Origin: Planctomycetota bacterium
GTDB lineage: Bacteria > Planctomycetota > UBA11346
Length of the DNA: 5,612 bases
Direction of reading: 5' to 3'
NCBI GenBank assembly: GCA_013816645.1
Contig: JACDEC010000238.1
Location: 1-5,612, forward strand
How positions within the stretch are numbered: the first letter of the stretch is position 1; every line of letters starts with the position of its first letter. Below, one piece after another: positions 1-4,187 of the stretch. The notes below the pieces were generated by a model. The model ran no database searches, was not told the origin of the DNA, and saw only the letters and a program-made list of their open reading frames with translations. Position numbers and translations under genes: made by a program.

Positions 1-892
1 GGCCCTGGGCGAGCGCGGCGTCGAGCGCGTCGCGGAACAGGTGGTCGTCGCCGATGATCAGCGCCTGCGGTTTGCGATCGGATGCCTCCCACACCGACTT
101 GAACAGGAACCAGCCGGCTCCGGGTATCAGCGGATGGATGTCGCCGGCGATGCGCTGGGGCCGCAGCTCCAGCCCGTTGGCGAGCATCGCCTGGCGGAAG
201 GCGTGCCGGGTGGATTCGGGACCCTCGACCCCGCCGGCCGATAGCCAGTCGAGCAGCGCGATGTCGCGGATGCCGCTTTTCGCCAGATGGGCGATGGCCA
301 AGCCGATGCCACTAGTGGTGTCGTTGCGGATCTGGTGCTCCAGGCCGACGTCGGCGCCGATCACCGGCACCTTGCGCTGACGCAGGGGTTTCAGCCACGC
401 TTCGTGGGGGTGGGAGTTGATCGCGAATACGCCGCGCAGCCGCTGGTTCTGCACGGCTTCGAGGAAGCTCGCGCAGGTCGGCTCGGCAGGAACCGCCTGC
501 TTATTGGGCTTCGTGTAGGCCGGCACCGTGCCGAGGAACACCTGCGAGGGGATGCGCGCTTCCTCGAGGACCTGCTGTAATTGTCCGACGATCAGCGCTG
601 CGTAGGTGCCGGGTGGATGGCGGTAGAGATCCAGTTCGCAGTAGATCGCCACCGTCTGGGATCCGACGAGTTCGGCGACATAGGTGCCTTTGCCTTGCCG
701 ACGGACCAGCACGCCCTCGTGGACCAGGCTGACCATCGCCTGGCGCACGGTCATGTAGCTGACCGCGAAGCGCTCGGCGAGCTCATTGTCGCCGGGAATG
801 CGGTCCCCAGGCTGGTATTTGGTGAGAAGCTCCTTGCGCAGGATGGTGGCGATCTGCAGGGCCAGCGCCCGATGCGAGGTGAGCTTGGCCAT
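1..892 (-). CDS. GntR-family transcriptional regulator with periplasmic-binding-protein-like sensor domain (partial, C-terminus off the left edge)
   Basis: This is a DNA-binding regulator that probably responds to a sugar or similar small ligand. The minus-strand reading frame stays open from an ATG at 892 to the window edge, giving 297 codons without a stop. Residues 1-70 form a GntR winged helix: the start MAKLTSHRALALQIATILRK, then QPGDRIPGDNELAERF, then VSYMTVRQAMVSL as recognition helix, and a wing with RRQGKGTYV. From about residue 77 (TVAIYCELD) a LacI/type-1 periplasmic-binding fold follows, with GVFAINSHP, VPVIGADVG, a GIGLAIAHLAKSGIRDIALL helix-strand unit, and ALIIGDD near the edge. 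This two-domain layout is that of AraR-like regulators, which are usually about 340-380 residues long, so some 50-80 residues are missing. No clear Shine-Dalgarno sequence precedes the ATG, but the HTH begins only a few residues in, so the start is probably right. The domain assignment is firm; the ligand and targets are unknown. Confidence 0.9.
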   Translation of the reverse strand, partial: MAKLTSHRALALQIATILRKELLTKYQPGDRIPGDNELAERFAVSYMTVRQAMVSLVHEGVLVRRQGKGTYVAELVGSQTVAIYCELDLYRHPPGTYAALIVGQLQQVLEEARIPSQVFLGTVPAYTKPNKQAVPAEPTCASFLEAVQNQRLRGVFAINSHPHEAWLKPLRQRKVPVIGADVGLEHQIRNDTTSGIGLAIAHLAKSGIRDIALLDWLSAGGVEGPESTRHAFRQAMLANGLELRPQRIAGDIHPLIPGAGWFLFKSVWEASDRKPQALIIGDDHLFRDALDAALAQG

Positions 893-939
893 GAGCGTTG
901 ACGCCAAGGTTAGGGCAACTCGGTTACTAGGCAACGCTC
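893..939. repeat. 8-bp perfect inverted repeat flanking the regulator's upstream motifs
   Basis: GAGCGTTG at 893-900, immediately next to the regulator's start codon, is the exact reverse complement of CAACGCTC at 932-939. The arms are separated by 31 bp that hold the GTTA/GCAAC motifs. It could be a pair of half-sites or a weak mRNA leader stem. Chance cannot be excluded for arms of this length. Confidence 0.4.
907..939 (-). promoter_or_regulatory. Candidate operator/promoter region of the GntR-type regulator gene
   Basis: Read on the plus strand, GTTAGGGCAAC (909-919) and GTTACTAGGCAAC (923-935) are two copies of a GTTA...GCAAC motif lying 17 to 43 bp upstream of the regulator's ATG. The second is an imperfect 13-bp palindrome. 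On the minus strand a weak promoter-like pair overlaps them: TTGCCT (929-934) and TAACCT (907-912) with a 16-bp spacer. Repeated motifs directly before a one-component regulator often mean autoregulation. That reading is inference, and the promoter boxes match consensus poorly. Confidence 0.35.
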
Positions 940-1004
940 GCGGGGACGCTTCGCCCCCAGCCAGCCCGTGATTCATGCACGCACGTGCCACGTCCTGCGA
1001 GTGG

Positions 1005-1451
1005 TCAGCCCTCGCGCGGGATGATGGTGATGCCGCCCCTGCACTCGAGGATGGCGTAGCGGATCTGCTCGATTCTGGTCAGGCCGTGAGCCAGGCGCGC
1101 GGCGTGCAGCACGTCGTCCTCATCGACGCGTTCCTTGAGCATGCGCTCGCGCAGCAGTTCGCCGTCCTTGACCAGCACGATCGGCACGCCCTCGACCGCG
1201 CGGTCGATGGGGCCGGAACGCCGCTTGAGCAGCGAGAACAGCAGGTTGCAGCCGACCAGGGTCGCGACCACCACGAAGGCGTTGGTCATCGAGCTGTCGT
1301 TGCCGATCAGCGCCTGCTGGATGGCTTCGGAGATGATCAGCAGCAGCACCGCGTCGAAGGTCGAGACCTCGGCGAGCGTGCGCTTGCCGGCGATGCGGAA
1401 GAGCACGAGCAGGAACAGGTAGACGCACAGCGCGCGGATGATCGAGTCCAT
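1005..1451 (-). CDS. DUF421/YetF-family membrane protein, short form
   Basis: This is an inner-membrane protein of the DUF421 (YetF/YcaP) family, whose molecular role is poorly known. The 148-residue product has three hydrophobic stretches at about residues 5-20, 33-50 and 57-75. Between the first two lies the family signature RIAGKRTLAEVSTFD (19-33). The soluble C-terminal YetF-like domain follows: PIVLVKDGELLRERM (90-104), the acidic VDEDDVLHAARLAHGL (109-124) and a final strand region CRGGITIIP (137-145). It is shorter than the roughly 230-residue E. coli and Bacillus members because it has one C-terminal lobe. The start at 1451 is chosen over an in-frame ATG at 1508: it places the protein just before the first membrane helix, has an AGGA ribosome site, and leaves only 7 bp after the upstream gene's stop. 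The upstream ATG would overlap that gene. It is almost certainly co-transcribed and translationally coupled with the gene ending at 1459. Confidence 0.88.
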   Translation of the reverse strand: MDSIIRALCVYLFLLVLFRIAGKRTLAEVSTFDAVLLLIISEAIQQALIGNDSSMTNAFVVVATLVGCNLLFSLLKRRSGPIDRAVEGVPIVLVKDGELLRERMLKERVDEDDVLHAARLAHGLTRIEQIRYAILECRGGITIIPREG

Positions 1452-1456
1452 GTCGG

Positions 1457-1460
1457 TCCT
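1457..1460 (-). promoter_or_regulatory. Ribosome binding site of the DUF421 gene, overlapping the upstream stop codon
   Basis: On the minus strand AGGA lies 5 nt before the ATG at 1451 and shares two bases with the TAG stop codon (1459-1461) of the preceding gene. This decides the start codon and supports translational coupling of the pair. Confidence 0.65.
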
Positions 1461-1950
1461 ACGGCCAGATGAACTGGTCGATGCGCACCTCGGGGCCACC
1501 GAGGACACCGATCGACCCGGCGTGCGCGCCGTAGCGCGAGGTCTCGAGCTGGAAGACCGCCTGATCGGTCCCGGGCGCGAAGGTGAAGGTGCAGCGGTCG
1601 TCGGTGGCGCCCGCGCTGGTCGCCGCGGGGACGACCTGGGCGATGGTCGCCCCGTCGAGGTAGGTGCGGTCGATGGCGATCACGGTGGGTCGCGGCGCGT
1701 CGCTGGGCACGCGGATGCGCAACTCGTAAGGGGACTGGTGGCGGATGAAGCGGTGATGATCGACCACCAGGCCGCCGGCGCTGGCCTGGCGACGATTGAG
1801 CGGGCCCGAGGAACCGGTCACCCCCAGGGCGGCGGCGGCGGTGAAGGCGATGAGCGCAGCCCATCCCACGCGCTCAATGAACCATTCCCGGCGATGCACG
1901 CGTTGATCGTCGTAGGTGGCAATCCGCCCGGTCACCTGCTGTTCGGCCAT
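1459..1950 (-). CDS. Single-pass membrane protein of unknown function, operon partner of the DUF421 gene
   Basis: The 163-residue product has a charged cytoplasmic-type N-terminus (about residues 1-28, including RREWFIERVGW) and one hydrophobic segment at about 29-45 (GWAALIAFTAAAALGVTG). After it come GPLNRRQASAG and a domain of about 110 residues rich in predicted strands, for example YELRIRVP (75-82), VIAIDRTYLDG (90-100) and CTFTFAPG (120-127). Arg-rich residues precede the helix, so by the positive-inside rule the C-terminal domain should face the periplasm. The segment reads more like an anchor than a cleaved signal peptide because no clear cleavage motif follows. I do not recognise a named family. 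I recall small single-helix proteins of this shape next to DUF421 genes in other bacteria, which would fit a two-subunit membrane unit, but I could not check this. The gene is first in its operon and is transcribed divergently from the AAA+/Fis regulator. Confidence 0.82.
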   Translation of the reverse strand: MAEQQVTGRIATYDDQRVHRREWFIERVGWAALIAFTAAAALGVTGSSGPLNRRQASAGGLVVDHHRFIRHQSPYELRIRVPSDAPRPTVIAIDRTYLDGATIAQVVPAATSAGATDDRCTFTFAPGTDQAVFQLETSRYGAHAGSIGVLGGPEVRIDQFIWP

Positions 1951-2029
1951 GTTCCGATGCTACCGGCGTCACGTCCGCCTCGCGTAAGCAGCGCACGATC
2001 CCCTTACAACCCGCGTGCGCGTCGCTGCC

Positions 2030-2048
2030 TGCTGAACGGCGTTCAGCA
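2030..2048. promoter_or_regulatory. Palindromic candidate operator between the divergent genes
   Basis: TGCTGAAC (2030-2037), GGC, GTTCAGCA (2041-2048) is a perfect 8-bp dyad with a 3-bp centre. A further GCTGAAC half-site sits at 2066-2072. The dyad lies about 80 bp upstream of the membrane-protein ATG on one side and just before the possible starts of the regulator on the other, so a bound dimer could control both. The GAAC-N3-GTTC core resembles a LexA-type or TetR-type site but has one base too few in the centre for the GAAC-N4-GTTC LexA box. The binding protein is unknown; the Fis-type HTH encoded next door is one candidate. Confidence 0.5.
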
Positions 2049-2056
2049 AGCTCATC

Positions 2057-3451
2057 GTGCGCAGCGCTGAACAGGGTGCCTACTTGTCCCCTGGTTCCCT
2101 GGACGGTCGACCTAGCCTGCGCGGCGTGGCCAAGACTCCCATCCCGACGGTGCGATCGCAACGCGTAGCCGTCATCGACCAGGGACCAGGCGCGCATCTG
2201 GTGTCGACGATGCTGGTCCGCGCCGGGCTCGGTCCGGTGGTCGTGCTGCGCCGCCTGAGCGAGATCCGCGCGGCTCTGGTGGCCGAGCGCTTCGCCGCGA
2301 TCCTGGTCAGGCCCGAGGCATTCGGTCCGGCCGGTCAGGAGCTGTTCCCGCTGCTCGAACGCCTGCGCGGACGCTCGCCGGTCGAGGTCATCGATCGCGA
2401 CGCGCCGCTCAGCCAGGGCGATGTGCATGCCGGCGCCCTGTCGACATTGCTCGCGCGGGTGCGGGACCACATCCGCCGGCCGGTCGAAGCGCGGTCCACC
2501 GCGGCTGATGTCGTCGATCGGCGGTTCATCGCTGTCGATCCGCTCACCGTCGCGCTCTGCGAACGGGGTCGCGCGCTCGCGCCATGCGCCCGCTCGCTGA
2601 CCATCACCGGTGAGATCGGCAGCGGCAAGGAGACCTTCGCCCGCGAACTGCATCGCGGCGGGTCATCCCCAGGGCGGTTCGTGGTGGTCGATGTGTCGGG
2701 CGTCGACGCGGAATCGCTGCACCTCGCCCTGTTCGGCAACGACGGGGCGCGCGGTGGCGCGCCGCCGATCGCCGGAGCGGTGCTCACCGCGTCGGCGGGA
2801 ACGCTCTACCTCGACGGCATCGACGGACTCGCCACCGAGGCTATTCCGGCGCTGCTCCGGCTGATCGGGCAGTCCGCCTATGTCCCGGTCGGCGGCACGC
2901 GGGTGCGGCGCAGCAGCGCGCGCGTGGTGTGCGCCACCAGCTGGCCGCTCGAACGGCTGCGCGCCGATGATCGGCTCGACCCCGCGCTGATCCATCTGCT
3001 GGGCGAGCGCCATTTCCACGTTCCCGCGCTGCGCGAGCGACCCGGGGATCTGCCGATGCTGTGGCGGTCGTTTGTTGAGGAGGCCGGCGGATCCTGCGCG
3101 CACCTCGATGACGATGCCCTCGCCCTGCTCGCCGCGCGTTCGCTGCCCGGGACCCTGCGCGAGCTGCAGGCGGTGGTGGCCGTGATGGTGGGACGCGGCC
3201 TGTCCACGGTGACGGCGCGGGATCTCGACGCGGCGATCTCCGGGCTCGCCAGCGCGCTGCTCGAGCAGCCCGATGGCCTGCGCTTCCCGCGGCGCCTGCC
3301 GACCTTGCGCGAGCTTCAACGCCTGCTGGTCGTCGAATCGCTGCGCCGTTCTGGCGGCAACCAGGCGACGGCGGCGACCATGCTGGGGATCACCCGCCAA
3401 GCGCTGAATCAGCGGCTCGGCCGCGCCGCCATCGGCCGGCGCGGCGCCTGA
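2057..3451 (+). CDS. Degenerate NtrC-like regulator: pseudo-receiver, AAA+ domain and Fis-type HTH
   Basis: Three domains are visible, numbered from the GTG at 2057 (464 codons). Residues 36-113 resemble a response-regulator receiver (RVAVIDQ, then ERFAAILVRPEAFGP), but the strand that normally carries the phosphoacceptor Asp reads AILVRP. Residues 158-345 are a sigma-54-activator-type AAA+ domain. Walker A is intact (GEIGSGKE, 185-192). The GAFTGA loop is replaced by GNDGARGGAPP (227-237), Walker B reads LYLDG (250-254) with Gly for the catalytic Glu, sensor I reads CATSW, and the arginine-finger segment reads RLDPALIHLL (306-315) with no Arg at the usual finger positions. PALRERPGDLP (323-333) and the sensor II Arg in PGTLREL (364-370) remain. 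Residues 415-455 are a Fis-type HTH (GGNQATAATMLGITRQAL). The start is uncertain: coordinates give the longest frame; TTG at 2084 has the best ribosome site (AGGG 7 nt upstream), and GTG at 2126 is also possible. It is probably a DNA-binding regulator, not an ATP-driven sigma-54 activator. Confidence 0.88.
   Translation: MRSAEQGAYLSPGSLDGRPSLRGVAKTPIPTVRSQRVAVIDQGPGAHLVSTMLVRAGLGPVVVLRRLSEIRAALVAERFAAILVRPEAFGPAGQELFPLLERLRGRSPVEVIDRDAPLSQGDVHAGALSTLLARVRDHIRRPVEARSTAADVVDRRFIAVDPLTVALCERGRALAPCARSLTITGEIGSGKETFARELHRGGSSPGRFVVVDVSGVDAESLHLALFGNDGARGGAPPIAGAVLTASAGTLYLDGIDGLATEAIPALLRLIGQSAYVPVGGTRVRRSSARVVCATSWPLERLRADDRLDPALIHLLGERHFHVPALRERPGDLPMLWRSFVEEAGGSCAHLDDDALALLAARSLPGTLRELQAVVAVMVGRGLSTVTARDLDAAISGLASALLEQPDGLRFPRRLPTLRELQRLLVVESLRRSGGNQATAATMLGITRQALNQRLGRAAIGRRGA
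2073..2076 (+). promoter_or_regulatory. Possible ribosome binding site for a TTG start at 2084
   Basis: AGGG lies 7 nt upstream of an in-frame TTG at 2084. The alternative GTG starts at 2057 and 2126 lack a comparable purine-rich site. If this start is right, the extra GCTGAAC half-site at 2066-2072 falls in the leader and not in coding sequence. Confidence 0.35.
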
Positions 3452-3465
3452 CCAAACCCACAAGT

Positions 3466-3506
3466 GCGCGCCGGAGCATGCGCGCCCCGGTGACGGTCAG
3501 GGCGCG
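3466..3506. terminator. GC-rich overlapping hairpins between convergent genes, possible bidirectional terminator
   Basis: Two mutually exclusive stems can form. One pairs GCGCGC at 3466-3471 with 3480-3485 (8-nt loop). The other pairs CGCGCCC at 3481-3487 with GGGCGCG at 3500-3506 (12-nt loop) and reaches into the stop end of the minus-strand gene. They sit in the 45-bp gap between two converging genes, where a terminator is expected. No T-run follows on either strand, so intrinsic termination is doubtful. Confidence 0.3.
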
Positions 3507-4165
3507 AAGCGCAGCTCGCCGAAGCGGTCGGGCACGTGGAAGGCCAAGCGCTCGCCGATCGGCGCCCAGCTCGCCCAATGCGGATGCGAGGAATGGTCGG
3601 CGCACTTGTAGAGATTCGCGCGCCATGTGCCGGATGGCGCGAGCTCGCGTCGCAGGCGCTTGGCGAGCACCGTGACGGGGATATCGAGCGCGAGCTGCCA
3701 CGACACCGCGTCCGGCCGTTCGGGGTCGATGACCCGCGGCAGGGTGGTGGCGATGCCGACCTCGGCGAGCTCCTGGCGGGTCAGGAAGTCCATCTTCTTG
3801 AAGCCGCCGGGTATCGGCGTGGGGTCCTCGATGTGCGAGCAATGCACGGTGCCGCCGGCATTGACCTCGAAGTTGAAGTAGCCCAGGCCGGGCAGCGGCT
3901 CGACGAAGAACTCGACGCACGAATCGGTGCACACCGGCGCGTTCAGCTCGGTCTGGCGGGAGAGCACGAAGCGGTCGTCGACCGCGAAGCGCAGGTGGAT
4001 GCGCTCACCGCTGTGGCCGATCCGGGCGGTCACGCCGGGGCGGTGATCCGAGCTGCGCGGGTGGAAGAGCGCGATCGCCAGCGGACGCAGCGCGGTCCAG
4101 GCGGGATCGTCGAGGCCACGCGGTCGCGCCATGCGCGCCACGTCGTAGGTGGATGCGGTGGTCAT
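3497..4165 (-). CDS. CBM9-like carbohydrate-binding domain protein
   Basis: The 222-residue protein is essentially one beta-sandwich domain of the CBM9/DOMON-like type seen in many glycan-degrading bacteria. Characteristic segments, in order, are VCTDSCVEFFVEP (78-90), YFNFEVNAGGTVHCSHI (96-112), WQLALDIPV (156-164), WRANLYKCAD (181-190), HPHWASWAPIG (194-204) and the ending FHVPDRFGELRF (209-220). Proteins of this form are expected to bind sugars or glycans and have no catalytic residues of their own. The N-terminus (MTTASTYDVARMARPRG) shows no hydrophobic signal peptide, so the protein looks cytoplasmic. It starts 22 bp after the GH20-like gene's stop and has AGGA 10 nt before the ATG, so the two are very probably one operon. 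The ligand cannot be read from the sequence. The family assignment comes from remembered motifs and is fairly sure. Confidence 0.85.
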   Translation of the reverse strand: MTTASTYDVARMARPRGLDDPAWTALRPLAIALFHPRSSDHRPGVTARIGHSGERIHLRFAVDDRFVLSRQTELNAPVCTDSCVEFFVEPLPGLGYFNFEVNAGGTVHCSHIEDPTPIPGGFKKMDFLTRQELAEVGIATTLPRVIDPERPDAVSWQLALDIPVTVLAKRLRRELAPSGTWRANLYKCADHSSHPHWASWAPIGERLAFHVPDRFGELRFAP

Positions 4166-4175
4166 GGCGTCGCCG

Positions 4176-4179
4176 TCCT
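4176..4179 (-). promoter_or_regulatory. Ribosome binding site of the CBM9-like gene
   Basis: On the minus strand AGGA precedes the ATG at 4165 by 10 nt, inside the 22-bp gap after the upstream stop codon. The spacing is slightly long, but this is the only purine-rich site present, and the gap leaves no room for a separate promoter. Confidence 0.45.
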
Positions 4180-4187
4180 GGTGCGGG

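Noticed and set aside
54..901. Plus-strand open frames over the left end, including 287-580 and 581-901
   Set aside because: They are shadows of the GntR-type regulator, whose minus-strand frame is open throughout and has both expected domains.
1984..2007. GTAAG...CTTAC inverted repeat in the divergent intergenic region
   Set aside because: The arms are only 5 bp with a 14-bp gap, which is expected by chance; I could not link it to a promoter.
2030..2048. LexA box reading of the palindrome
   Set aside because: The centre is 3 bp where the Gram-positive-type LexA box needs 4, and none of the neighbouring genes is a DNA-repair gene.
975..2070. Long plus-strand open frames at 975-1472 and 1438-2070
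   Set aside because: They lie opposite the DUF421 gene and its partner, which have membrane helices, family motifs and coupled starts. The plus-strand translations are low-complexity and match nothing; they reflect high GC with few stops.
1874..3463. Minus-strand open frames at 1874-2653 and 2663-3463 opposite the AAA+/Fis gene
   Set aside because: Their translations are rich in Arg, Gln and Ala with no domain pattern, while the plus strand has Walker A and HTH motifs in order.
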